NCBI GenBank assembly: GCA_964431285.1
Contig: CAYSJO010000163.1
Location: forward strand, 1 to 23,389
DNA: 23,389 bases
DNA from: CAUZFZ01 sp964431285
GTDB taxonomy: Bacteria > Planctomycetota > Planctomycetia > Planctomycetales > Planctomycetaceae
Reading direction: 5' to 3'
In this document: one piece after another, positions 7,782-15,970 of the stretch
How the letters are laid out: every line of letters begins with the position of its first letter
Numbering within the stretch: position 1 is the stretch's first letter
Translations under genes and position numbers: made by a program
Notes under the pieces: model-generated
What the model saw: the letters and a program-made list of their open reading frames with translations, nothing else
The model's database searches: none
What the model was told of the DNA's origin: nothing

Positions 7782-8936
7782 TCAGATCGCGTAATCCTGG
7801 CGTGACTCGTTCCGGATCAGCTTTCTGCAGATGTACGTCTCACAGATTCGGTAGTAGGTCAGCATCGAGCCGACATCGATCCACTCATCGATCGCGTGCA
7901 GGTTTCCGACCAGCGGACGCGACAGATTGATTGGGATTCCGCACTGGCGAAAGAAACGGCCGTCACTGCCGCCTGAGGCTTTGACCATCCGAACCGGCTG
8001 TCCGGTGATTTCTTCGGTGACGCGACAAAACAACGGGTCCGGGTCGAGGTGCGTCGGCTCGGCGGTCATCAGTGGTTCGATACTGCAATCCGGGCCCAGC
8101 ACGTTCGCCACTTCCGCTGTCATCGAAGCGACGGTTGCCGGAGGCGGAAAGCGAACATCAATGACCGCCTCTGCCTCTGCCGGAATGCGGTTCGGCGTGG
8201 TGTTTGGCGTGCCGACGATCGTCAATGAACATGTCGGGAACCAGTAATTTCTCTGTTCGACGATGTCCTCGTCCGGCCAGTAACGGGCAAAGTGCTGTTT
8301 CAGCGCTGCGAGTTGCTGGATGAGTAACTCGACGGCGTTCTCGCCCAGCCAGGGACGCGCCCCGTGCGCCTCATGACCGTGTCGACGGATCACAGCATGA
8401 ACAACGCCCTTTTCTTCGACGGTGACGTCATTAAGCGAACCGCCGTCCGGGACTATGGCGAGTCCACAGCGCAGGCCAACATCCTCGACCAGATAGCGAA
8501 CACCGTCCGAGCCGCCACGCTCTTCGTCCGACGTCAGCGCCAGACCGAGTGAAATGCCCGGATGCTCGGCGTGCAGTGTGCGGAATAACTCGACCAGAAT
8601 CGCATCCTGACCTTTCATGTCGCCGGAGCCTGGCCCGTAAATGCGACCCTCACGCAGCGTCGAGTGATAGCAGTCCGACTCCGGATGCTCGATGACATCC
8701 AGATGTCCGCAAAGCAAGACGTCCGGGACGCTGGCCGAGTCCGGCAGTGCGACCATTGACGTATGCCCGTTGCACTCATACTGGTCGATGCGGACGCCTT
8801 CCAGACCGTCCAAGTGGTTGTGCAGGAACTCAAAACAGCGTTCGCGTTCGGCCGGACGGTTTTCCGTGCTGGGGATCAGAATAAGATCGCGGGTCAGAGC
8901 GGTCAGTCGGGACTGGAGTTCTGCGTCGCGTTGCAT
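7782..8936 (-). CDS. M20 family metallopeptidase (ArgE/DapE/ACY1/CPG2 type)
   Basis: From ATG 8936 the protein has 384 residues. The two-zinc site of the M20 family is visible: LLCGHLDVIEH (His78, Asp80), GPGSGDMKGQ (bridging Asp106), TSDEERGG (catalytic Glu138, metal ligand Glu139), VPDGG (Asp164) and a late histidine (VGNLHAIDEW). A dimerisation lid with AHGARPWLGENA and TPNTTPNRIPAEAEAVIDVRF lies between. It should hydrolyse an amide or peptide bond of a small N-acyl amino acid or dipeptide in the cytoplasm; the substrate is not evident. An upstream ATG at 9008 would add 24 residues unlike the family, so I prefer 8936; neither start has a strong ribosome binding site. It is divergent from the dioxygenase gene. 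Confidence 0.9.
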   Translation of the reverse strand: MQRDAELQSRLTALTRDLILIPSTENRPAERERCFEFLHNHLDGLEGVRIDQYECNGHTSMVALPDSASVPDVLLCGHLDVIEHPESDCYHSTLREGRIYGPGSGDMKGQDAILVELFRTLHAEHPGISLGLALTSDEERGGSDGVRYLVEDVGLRCGLAIVPDGGSLNDVTVEEKGVVHAVIRRHGHEAHGARPWLGENAVELLIQQLAALKQHFARYWPDEDIVEQRNYWFPTCSLTIVGTPNTTPNRIPAEAEAVIDVRFPPPATVASMTAEVANVLGPDCSIEPLMTAEPTHLDPDPLFCRVTEEITGQPVRMVKASGGSDGRFFRQCGIPINLSRPLVGNLHAIDEWIDVGSMLTYYRICETYICRKLIRNESRQDYAI

Positions 8937-9066
8937 CGGGCGGCGTTTCTTTCGTGTCTGATCACCAAGCTGTGGAGACCGCAAACTATCGGAAATGCAG
9001 TTCCGCATGCCACAGCGGTCGCGGGCATGCAGCCTTCATCAGTTTTCAGAACATTGAGGCCTTTTG

Positions 9067-10062
9067 ATGACTCAGGAGCTTGCAATCACACGCGACAGGA
9101 TCGCCGGAGACCAGGTCCATTCGGGTCAGGTCTTCCCACTCTCAATCACGTGTGCATCACCTGATCCCAGTCTTATGGCGGTATGTGACTGGGTCGATGG
9201 GCGGCGAGACGAACTCGTCCGCCTGTCTTCGGAACATGGGGCGATTCTGTTTCGACGGTTTCCACTCCACAGCGACCGCGACTTCGATCAGTTCGTGGCC
9301 GCATTTGGACTCACCAACTTTCCTTATGAAGAGTCGTTGTCGAATGCCGTGCGAATCAACCGGACCAAACGGGTCTTCACTGCGAATGAGGCACCATCAG
9401 ACGTTCGCATTCTACTGCATCACGAGATGGCTCAGACTCCGGTCTATCCCAGCCGCCTGTTCTTCTTCTGTGAGCAGCCGGCCGAAAGTGGCGGCGAAAC
9501 GCCTTTGTGTCGTTCCGATGTCCTGCTCGACCAGCTGCGTGAACGGCGGCCGGGGTTCGCTCAGAAGTGCGAGGATCGCGGACTGAAGTACAGCAACGTG
9601 ATGCCAGCGACCTCCGACGCTGGCTCGGGTATGGGCCGAAGCTGGAAAAGCACATTTCGCGCAGACAACCGTCCTGTCGCCGAGGAACAGATGCGGAGTC
9701 TTGGCTATTCATGGGACTGGCTGGATGACGGCAGTTTGCGTGCAAGCACCCCCGTGTTGCCGGCGGTGAAGGGATTGCCAGCGGGACGGCAGACGTTTTT
9801 CAATCAGTTGATCGCTGCGGCCGGCGGCTGGAAGGACATTCGTAACGATCCTTCGAAAGCGATCACGTTCGGAGATGGAAGTCCACTTGATCTCGACGAT
9901 GTTGCCATCGCCGTTGAGATCTCGAATGAACTGACATTCGATCTCGCATGGCAGCATGGCGACGTTGCGCTCGTAGACAATCTCGTGACGATGCACGGTC
10001 GCCGGCCATTCACTGGAACGCGCAAGGTGCTGGCGTCACTCGTCGCCATGGATGCCCACTGA
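9067..10062 (+). CDS. TauD/TfdA family Fe(II)/2-oxoglutarate-dependent dioxygenase
   Basis: A 331-residue protein with the fold signature of the TauD/TfdA family: an N-terminal segment with GAILFRRFPLHSDRDFDQF, the iron-binding HxE motif in LLHHEMAQTPVYP (about His118 and Glu120), a central variable domain, and the distal His and 2-oxoglutarate-binding Arg in NLVTMHGRRPFTGTRKVLA (about His310 and Arg319). It should hydroxylate a small substrate using O2, Fe(II) and 2-oxoglutarate; the sequence does not give the substrate. It resembles the gamma-butyrobetaine/SyrP-like branch more than true taurine dioxygenase. GAGG at 9056-9059 lies seven bases before ATG 9067 and favours it over TTG 9064. 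Confidence 0.9.
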   Translation: MTQELAITRDRIAGDQVHSGQVFPLSITCASPDPSLMAVCDWVDGRRDELVRLSSEHGAILFRRFPLHSDRDFDQFVAAFGLTNFPYEESLSNAVRINRTKRVFTANEAPSDVRILLHHEMAQTPVYPSRLFFFCEQPAESGGETPLCRSDVLLDQLRERRPGFAQKCEDRGLKYSNVMPATSDAGSGMGRSWKSTFRADNRPVAEEQMRSLGYSWDWLDDGSLRASTPVLPAVKGLPAGRQTFFNQLIAAAGGWKDIRNDPSKAITFGDGSPLDLDDVAIAVEISNELTFDLAWQHGDVALVDNLVTMHGRRPFTGTRKVLASLVAMDAH

Positions 10063-10140
10063 CAGACGCGGCGCGGACCGTAAGGGATGGTCTGGTTGTC
10101 TGGACTGGGCCGAAGAATCCGACAGTGATTCACCCGGTGA

Positions 10141-10152
10141 CGCATTAATGCG
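10141..10152. promoter_or_regulatory. Perfect 12-bp palindrome (possible operator)
   Basis: CGCATTAATGCG is a perfect palindrome in the 259-base gap between the dioxygenase gene and the lipoprotein frame, about 170 bases before the lipoprotein ATG. Its size and position suit a dimeric regulator site, but one copy proves nothing. I see no clear promoter in the same gap. Confidence 0.25.
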
Positions 10153-10321
10153 GTCTCAAAACGGCAGCAGTCGGACGTAGCAAACCCGCGCAAGACGCAA
10201 CGCGATCTCGGAAGAGACAGAGAATCCGGCATGGTGTCGCGGTCGCTTCGGAAAGTCGGAGCACACTTCACATGTGGTGATTCCTCTCCAGCTTTCCCGT
10301 TCATCCGGGTGAGGTTCTACG

Positions 10322-11527
10322 ATGAAAACGTCTGGCTCCCTGACGCGTCTCGGTTCCGGCATCCTCGCCGGCTTTGCATTACTGGTGTTGACCACCGCAG
10401 CTGGCTGCGGCTCGAGTCCGCTCGAACTTAGCGCCGCTGAGGCAGAACTCGCAGCCGTCGAACCGAGCGAAGCTCCAGCCCCCGAAGCACCAACCGAACC
10501 AGAGTTACCGGCCGAGCCCGTCGAGGAGCCCGCCCCGGAACCGGAACTGCCGGACCTTCCGGAACTCACCGAATTGACCGAACTCCCTCCCGAGGTCGTT
10601 GCCGTTCCCCCGGACAAAGTGCTGAATACGGCTCGCAAGGCGTTGAAAGACATCGAACGAGGCGTCACGAAGAAGACTTCCGAAAGGGACCTGCACGACA
10701 CGGTTGAAGACAGTGTCGACGCGCCGCACGAGCTGCTGTTGAGAGACGATGCCAGTTCGGAAGAAAAGCGTCAGGCCTGGGATCTGAAACTGAAGCTGGA
10801 GTACCACGGGGCGCAACGACGGTGGACCGGTTATACCGATCGTCTTGCAGCGTCGCACGATTCACTGTGGGTCACAGAGTTCGTTAACGAGGCCGAGTAC
10901 GCGAATGGCCTGATATTGAAACTTCGCTGGTTCGGACCTGACGTTCCCGTCTGGCAAGCCGCCGAGAAGCTGGCCGAGCACGCCGTGGCCTTTCCGATGG
11001 GTGCGACTCCGGTTCGCATGTTTCTCTCGTATGCAACCGAACTGACAAAGCGTCGCGATTACACGAATGCAAAGTCGATCTGCTAGATCGCTTTGTTCAA
11101 CATGAAAGACCATCCTGACGAACGCTCGATCGAGAACTACCTCGCAAAACTCGAGTCGCCCAACTCGCGCAACGTTCGCGCGGTGTAGCGAGACGCTGTT
11201 CCACAGATCAAGAGACGTAAGGATCGCCTGCAGAAGCAGCTTGAACGAGAGATCAAGCAAATGCAGGCGATGGTGCCATAGCAGATTGACCCGATTACCA
11301 GACTCGACAAAGTGACGGCCGGCTGGCATTCGATTCAGTACTCGTACACGGTGACCGGAGCGACTCGTGAAGTGCTCAAGAAGAGAGCCGCCATCCAGAA
11401 GCGAGTCAGTTCCCAGCTGCGCACCACGTTTGCCACCCAGCTCCTGCTGGACGATGGCGTGCAGTTCAACTACCGCTACTTCGACACAAAGGGCGGGTTG
11501 CTGTTTCGGTTCTCGGTCAGCAAATGA
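10322..11527 (+). pseudogene. Lipoprotein reading frame interrupted by three in-frame TAG codons
   Basis: GAGG at 10311-10314 lies seven bases before ATG 10322. The product starts with a lipoprotein signal (LLVLTTAAGCGSS) and a Pro/Glu-rich linker (about residues 35-90), then a charged helical region. The frame meets TAG at 11084-11086, 11186-11188 and 11279-11281, yet stays protein-like with no frame change to TGA at 11525-11527. The first 33 codons after the first TAG have G or C at the third position in 25 cases, as in real genes here. The last segment (VTAGWHSIQYSYTVTGA ... QLLLDDGVQFNYRYFD) reads like a folded beta-rich domain. All three codons could derive from CAG by C-to-T change. As written, only 254 residues are made. 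I do not recognise the family. It is probably a decaying gene; suppression of amber codons is a less likely alternative. Confidence 0.75.
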
Positions 11528-11627
11528 ATCGGGCCGCTCGCCCGTCGACGTTGCGGATTGCCGACTCGAATGAAAAAGTCACTTGGTTTAATAGCGGTAC
11601 TTACGTAGCCTGCTGCTGAGTCACTTC

Positions 11628-11647
11628 AGTCAACTACTCTTTTGACT
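11628..11647. other. Inverted repeat AGTCAA / TTGACT
   Basis: Six-base arms AGTCAA (11628-11633) and TTGACT (11642-11647) are separated by eight bases in the 171-base gap before the next lipoprotein gene. It could be a weak hairpin or a regulator site upstream of that gene. TTGACT resembles a -35 element, but no good -10 follows. Confidence 0.2.
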
Positions 11648-11698
11648 AGTCGCCGATTGGCCCGCTTCTGCCGCCCGTGCCACGTGAGCGTTGAGCCA

Positions 11699-12229
11699 AT
11701 GATTCTTTCTTTGCCTGCATTGCGATGCTTTGTCGCGTGCGTCCTGCTGCCGGCGCTTATCGGCTGTTCGAGCGAGATCACATACGATGTCGTTCCCGTA
11801 TCCGGTACTGTCAAGTTCGCGGACGGTTCAGTTCCGACTGGCGAAATCGCAACCATCAGCTTTCATCCCGATGCTGCTGGTCTTCCAGATGGCACATTCA
11901 AGGCTCAGCCTTCGGCCACTGGAGACCTGCAGAAAGACGGTTCATTTCAGCTGACGACATTTGGCCAGCCAGGGGCCGTTGTCGGGCATCACAAAGTCGT
12001 TATTACGATTATTGCGAAATATCCTGGTGATCCGGCCACCTCACCGCTGGTGATTTCCCCGAAGTACTCGTCGGCGGAAAACACAACGCTGGAAGCTGAG
12101 GTGACGGCTGATACGAGTTTCTTTGAACTGACAGTGGAGAAGCCGAATAAAACCGAAATCGCCGAACACGGTCGTACCCAGGAAGAAGACCCGCGAAATA
12201 CGATCCCGCCGGAAGACTACCCCCAGTAA
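11699..12229 (+). CDS. Small planctomycete lipoprotein with carboxypeptidase-regulatory/transthyretin-like fold
   Basis: From ATG 11699 the protein has 176 residues, beginning with a lipoprotein signal peptide ending in ALIGCSS (lipidated Cys about residue 20). The mature part is an Ig-like beta domain: VPVSGTVKFADGSVPTGEI, DGSFQLTTFGQPGAVVGHHKV and TTLEAEVTADTSFFELTVE are the hallmark strands of small planctomycete surface lipoproteins that usually sit next to DUF1559 genes. The frame is open back to 11642, but the region before 11699 has no signal-peptide character. The TAA stop at 12227-12229 lies only four bases before the GFTLIELL coding sequence of the next gene, abnormally close. Function is unknown; it probably anchors or accompanies the pilin-like neighbour at the cell surface. 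Confidence 0.8.
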   Translation: MILSLPALRCFVACVLLPALIGCSSEITYDVVPVSGTVKFADGSVPTGEIATISFHPDAAGLPDGTFKAQPSATGDLQKDGSFQLTTFGQPGAVVGHHKVVITIIAKYPGDPATSPLVISPKYSSAENTTLEAEVTADTSFFELTVEKPNKTEIAEHGRTQEEDPRNTIPPEDYPQ

Positions 12230-12257
12230 GACGGGCTTTACTCTGATCGAACTGCTG

Positions 12258-13223
12258 GTGGTGATCGCGATCATCGCCATCCTGATTGCCCTGCTGCTGC
12301 CGGCAGTGCAGACGGCTCGTGAAGCAGCTCGGCGAACGCATAGTCGCAATCACCTGAAGCAGTTGTCCCTGGCACTGCACAACTACCACGACAACTACAA
12401 TATCTTTCCGGCCGGAATGACGTTTCCCAATCTGACTGAAGTCGGTCGCGCCGAGAGAACGGAAGCCCGCCGATCAAACTGGGTCATCGCCATACTTCCG
12501 CAACTGGAACAGACGACTCTGTACAACTCAATGGACCTCAACGTACCGATCACCGACCCCGTGAATGCTGCTGCCCGGTCAAAGCCGATACCGTTTATGA
12601 CGTGTCCTTCCGATCCGCACGTGGATGTGCCGTTCGCGGGGACCCGGTCCCTGGAGAGCCGCGGACCGTGGGCTCGTGGTAACTATGCTGCCAACGGGTG
12701 TAACTACAGGTCAAATAACCTGGGCTGCTGGAACAACCTGAACAGACGCGGCGTCATAGGCAACATGCAGGCGCTGCGGATTGGGGACATTATCGACGGA
12801 AGCAGTAAGACCATGCTGCTGGCAGAGCTGCGTGCTGGCCTGACGCCGAGTGACAGACGTGGCGTGTGGGCCCTGGGCGAAGCCGGATCGAGCATGCTGT
12901 TCTGGCACGGGTTCAGCGGTGATGCCAATGGGCCCAACGCTCGGAACGACAATGCTGACGATGTCGATGGATGCAGTCGCGTTGTTTCAGAATTGGGATA
13001 CCAGCGACTGCGTGACCAGCGAATGACGTGCTGGACACCGTGCCCAAGCTGGCAGGCAACGGCACGTAGCGTGCATATCGGCGGTGTACACATTGCTTTG
13101 GCCGACGGCAGCGTTCGCTTTGTGAGTGACCACACTGCATCCACCGGAGTGTTTGGCGGTTGCTGCACGGTGTGGGATCGCCTGATCGGGTCGCAGGACG
13201 GAGTCCCACTGGGCGAGTACTGA
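12258..13223 (+). CDS. DUF1559 type II secretion/pilin-like protein, start codon apparently lost
   Basis: Family sequence begins before the first possible start: codons at 12228-12257 read KTGFTLIELL, the prepilin-type methylation motif, and continue as VVIAIIAILIALLLPAVQTAREAARR, the membrane helix. The body shows DUF1559 features (NHLKQLSLALHNYHDNYNIFP, PFMTCPSDP, NYAANG) and ends with HIGGVHIALADGSVRFVSD and DRLIGSQDGVPLGEY. Between the in-frame TGA at 12129-12131 and the GTG at 12258, which lies inside the helix, there is no ATG, GTG or TTG. The coordinates use that GTG only as a formal start; the coding homology starts at about 12228. Either a non-standard start such as CTG is used or a deletion removed the original start together with the intergenic region. 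Such proteins are abundant in planctomycetes and of unknown role, probably pseudopilin-like surface structures. Confidence 0.85.
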   Translation: MVIAIIAILIALLLPAVQTAREAARRTHSRNHLKQLSLALHNYHDNYNIFPAGMTFPNLTEVGRAERTEARRSNWVIAILPQLEQTTLYNSMDLNVPITDPVNAAARSKPIPFMTCPSDPHVDVPFAGTRSLESRGPWARGNYAANGCNYRSNNLGCWNNLNRRGVIGNMQALRIGDIIDGSSKTMLLAELRAGLTPSDRRGVWALGEAGSSMLFWHGFSGDANGPNARNDNADDVDGCSRVVSELGYQRLRDQRMTCWTPCPSWQATARSVHIGGVHIALADGSVRFVSDHTASTGVFGGCCTVWDRLIGSQDGVPLGEY

Positions 13224-13234
13224 GCGGTCATATC

Positions 13235-14476
13235 ATGGGCAACGGCATCCGACCTCGCCGACCTCGCCGCTTGACGTGCTGGTCGGCGTTTTGCTGCGCA
13301 ACGCTCACACTGGCAGGCTGCAGTCAGGATGCCGATCAGCCCGCCGCCGCTCCACAGCTACAGCAGCGACCCCGTCTGCTGCAACTCGGCAGCAGCGATC
13401 TGACGTCGGGGATTTCCGGGCAGGGACCACTAACCGTCACTGAGATCAAACACTGGCTCGGCAACCCGCTCAATCACGAGCCCATCTCGCTGCAACTTCC
13501 GATTGGACTTGAACACGCGGCGAACGACATCGAACTGCCGGCTGACAATCCGCTGACGCCAGCTCGCATCGAACTCGGGCGTCAACTGTTCTTCGAGCGG
13601 CGTGTCGGCCTGATGACGTGCGGAGACTGCCATCAGCCAGCGCAGGCATTCACATCGTTCCAGGTCTCTGCCGAAACGCACTTGAATCCGCAGGTCACGT
13701 TCAACCGACTTTTCAGCAAGCGGCAGTTCTGGACGGGGAAAGCCAAATCGCTGGAAGCTCAACCCGAGTTTCCCGTTCGGCATCGGTTCGAGATGAACTC
13801 TAGCCCGGACGAGTGGGTTGAAACGCTCAGCGGCATCGAGGGCTATCGACTGCAGTTTGAACGTATCTTCGGCGGAGTCACATTCGCAGCCGCGAGTCAG
13901 GCCCTCACAACATTCCAGCGGACACTAGTCACGGGACCGTCCGCATACGATCTGTACGTCGCGCGTGAAGAAAAGCAGAATCAGCCGGTGGACGCTGTTC
14001 AGAAACTGAGACTGGCAGAAATCGATCGTTTGTCCGCCATTCGCCCAATGAGCGCATCGGCCATCCGCGGTATGAGTCTGTTCTTCGAAAATCGGACCAG
14101 CTGCAGTGTCTGCCACTCGGGACCGAACTTCACCGATGAAGACTTTCACAATGTCGGAATCGGGATGGACACACCGGATCGCCACGAGCATCTGGGCCGT
14201 TATGAAGTCACTGGCCGGGTCCAAGAACGAGGCGAGTTCAAGACACCCACGCTGCGAAACGTGTCAAAGTCGCCACCGTACATGCATGACGGTCGCTTCG
14301 AGCGACTGGAAGAGGTCATCGAGCACTTCAACGTCGGTGGATTCTCCAATCCGGAGCTCAGCCCGCTGATGAAACCGCTGAAGCTCTCAGATCACGAGAA
14401 GCGTGATCTGTTGTCGTTTCTGAATTCCCTGGACAGCCCGCTGCCAGCTGTCGAAGAAGGACGCCTGCCCGAGTAG
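13235..14476 (+). CDS. Di-haem cytochrome c peroxidase family lipoprotein (MauG/CcpA-like)
   Basis: From ATG 13235, eleven bases after the DUF1559 stop, the product has 413 residues. It starts with an arginine-rich N-terminus and a lipobox (LTLAGCS, Cys29). Two haem-binding motifs are present: CGDCH at 129-133 and CSVCH at 290-294. Other family sequence includes ARIELGRQLFFERRV, the EM motif (RFEMNSS), AASQALTTFQRTLVTG, SGPNFTDEDFHNVGIG and FKTPTLRNVSKSPPYMHDG. It should act in the periplasm, reducing peroxide or oxidising a protein or small molecule. The segment between haem 1 and the EM motif is unusual: FWTGKAKSLEAQ where most relatives have WDGRA, and the loop after FTS is short. It ends in TAG, overlapped by a hairpin. 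Confidence 0.9.
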   Translation: MGNGIRPRRPRRLTCWSAFCCATLTLAGCSQDADQPAAAPQLQQRPRLLQLGSSDLTSGISGQGPLTVTEIKHWLGNPLNHEPISLQLPIGLEHAANDIELPADNPLTPARIELGRQLFFERRVGLMTCGDCHQPAQAFTSFQVSAETHLNPQVTFNRLFSKRQFWTGKAKSLEAQPEFPVRHRFEMNSSPDEWVETLSGIEGYRLQFERIFGGVTFAAASQALTTFQRTLVTGPSAYDLYVAREEKQNQPVDAVQKLRLAEIDRLSAIRPMSASAIRGMSLFFENRTSCSVCHSGPNFTDEDFHNVGIGMDTPDRHEHLGRYEVTGRVQERGEFKTPTLRNVSKSPPYMHDGRFERLEEVIEHFNVGGFSNPELSPLMKPLKLSDHEKRDLLSFLNSLDSPLPAVEEGRLPE

Positions 14477-14484
14477 TTCGGGCA
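14466..14484 (+). terminator. Hairpin overlapping the peroxidase stop codon
   Basis: TGCCCGA (14466-14472) pairs perfectly with TCGGGCA (14478-14484) across a five-base loop that contains part of the TAG stop codon. No T-tract follows, so it is at best a weak intrinsic terminator or an mRNA 3'-end stabiliser. Confidence 0.3.
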
Positions 14485-14532
14485 ACGTCGGACGGACAGC
14501 CGGTGAGGAGCTGGCCCACACTCGGAATTGAA

Positions 14533-14574
14533 ATTGATTGATGATTGTCGATTGATGATTAGCGATTGGCGATT
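14533..14574. repeat. Heptad tandem repeat NNNGATT, six units
   Basis: Six consecutive 7-base units end in GATT: ATTGATT, GATGATT, GTCGATT, GATGATT, AGCGATT, GGCGATT, followed by a decayed GGCGAAG. The tract lies between two convergent genes (peroxidase and mannonate-dehydratase-like gene). It resembles the short heptameric tandem repeats known between genes in several bacterial groups; no function is evident. Confidence 0.75.
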
Positions 14575-14610
14575 GGCGAAGGGTTTGGTCAGGTGGCGTT
14601 TTTGCCAAAC

Positions 14611-15747
14611 TCAAGCACCGGCTTCGATGGCTTGCATCAAGGCCTTGATGTAGCCATAGGCGAACGCGAAGGCCTGCCGTCCGCCCGGATCATTGGGGTG
14701 TCTCGGGACGTGGTCGGGCATGCCCATGTACTCGTAATCCACTTCATACAACGTGCGCAGCATGCCAAGCATGTCCAGCTCGCCGTTGTCCAGGTAGACC
14801 TCCTGAAAATCGTGGCGACGGCCGCGGATGTTGCGGTAGTGAATGTTGAAGATCTTCTTGCGTTCGCCGAACCAGCGGATGACGTCGTTGATTTCTGCTG
14901 CCGGGTTCTGCAGGCCCTCGGCAACGGAACCCAGGCACAAGTTCAGGCCGTGGTACGGGCTGTCCTGGATCGAGACAAATCTCTTCAGGCCGTCCGCAGT
15001 TCCGAGGATTCGCGGCAGGCCCTGCCAGCCTGACTCCGGGACGCCCGGATCATGCGGATGGCAGGCGGCACGGATTTTGTATTCGTTGCACACGGGAATG
15101 ACACGGTCGAGGAAGTAGGTGATCCGTTCCCAGACTTCGTCCTCAGACACACGACCAGCGCGCGTCAGAGGCGGGTCGGCTTTGGCGTCGGCGAGTTTCC
15201 AGGTGCTGTAACTTGAACCGCCACGGCCAGGCGTGCTCTCGGTACGCAGCACACCGAGCAGGCTCATGTTGTACTTCCAGCACGGAATACCCACCTTCGC
15301 ACAATTGGCAGTCATGATGTTGATGTGCTCGATGTCCCGATCACGCTCAGGACTCTTGCCCAGCATGATGGCTCCGCGTTCTTCGCGATCGATGTGCGAT
15401 GATTTAAGAAACGGCAAAGCAACGATGTCCAACGTGACACCGTGCTTCTCGCACAAGTCGCGGGTCTTTTCCAGGTCCTCGACAGTCCAGTAACCGCGTT
15501 CACCTGGATCGGGCGGATATCCGCAGATGTAATCGACGCCGTGTCGCTTGACGAACTGCAGGATCTCTGGAGATGTCGGACTACGCTGCGTTCCAACATA
15601 CATCCGTACGGGCCGACGCTTCTTTTTCGGTGCATCTCTACTCGCGCTGTCACCGGATTCGGAGTGATTCAGTGCCGCTGCCGCTCCCACGCAACCGGCC
15701 AGTGCTGTTGTCGTGCCCGCGACAGAAAGAAAGTGCCTTCGGTCCAT
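14611..15747 (-). CDS. Mannonate dehydratase-like TIM-barrel protein with Tat-type signal
   Basis: This 378-residue protein starts with an export signal (MDRRHFLSVAGTTTALAGC), with an RR motif and a possible lipidated Cys19. The rest resembles the xylose-isomerase-like TIM barrel of mannonate dehydratase (UxuA): MYVGTQRSPTSPEILQFVKR, HGVDYICGYPPD, HGVTLDIVALPF, KYNMSLLGVLRTE, IRAACHPHDP, FNIHYRNIRGRRHDFQE and YMGMPDHVPRHPNDPG. Conserved His, Asp and Cys residues suit metal binding. The reference reaction is dehydration of D-mannonate to 2-keto-3-deoxygluconate, but exported planctomycete homologues may act on other sugar acids, so the substrate is inferred only from family resemblance. It is convergent with the peroxidase and divergent from the sulfatase gene. 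Confidence 0.8.
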   Translation of the reverse strand: MDRRHFLSVAGTTTALAGCVGAAAALNHSESGDSASRDAPKKKRRPVRMYVGTQRSPTSPEILQFVKRHGVDYICGYPPDPGERGYWTVEDLEKTRDLCEKHGVTLDIVALPFLKSSHIDREERGAIMLGKSPERDRDIEHINIMTANCAKVGIPCWKYNMSLLGVLRTESTPGRGGSSYSTWKLADAKADPPLTRAGRVSEDEVWERITYFLDRVIPVCNEYKIRAACHPHDPGVPESGWQGLPRILGTADGLKRFVSIQDSPYHGLNLCLGSVAEGLQNPAAEINDVIRWFGERKKIFNIHYRNIRGRRHDFQEVYLDNGELDMLGMLRTLYEVDYEYMGMPDHVPRHPNDPGGRQAFAFAYGYIKALMQAIEAGA

Positions 15748-15970
15748 GACTCAATCCCTGTGGTGTGCTGATTTAAGATGGCTGACCTGGCGAGCGTAAC
15801 AGCGGCGTCCGCATGATCAATGTTGATCTGCATGTGAGGATCGCTCCTGGTACGCTTTTGCCTGTCGCTCGCCTAAAACTCTCCCTGATTCCGAGCTCGG
15901 CCTGCGAACCGTGTTATGGCTGCCTTTCGTGATGATCACCGCGTCAATCATCTAGTGAGTGGAGAAGTCC

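Noticed and set aside
10156..10701. Ser/Gly-rich 181-codon minus-strand frame
   Set aside because: It mirrors the Pro/Glu-rich linker of the lipoprotein on the plus strand, which has a ribosome binding site and a lipobox.
10322..11527. TAG reassigned to an amino acid throughout the genome
   Set aside because: exbD (5890) and the peroxidase gene (14474) end in TAG exactly where their families end, so TAG works as a stop here.
14533..14574. CRISPR-like array
   Set aside because: The units are only seven bases with no spacers; this is a simple tandem repeat.
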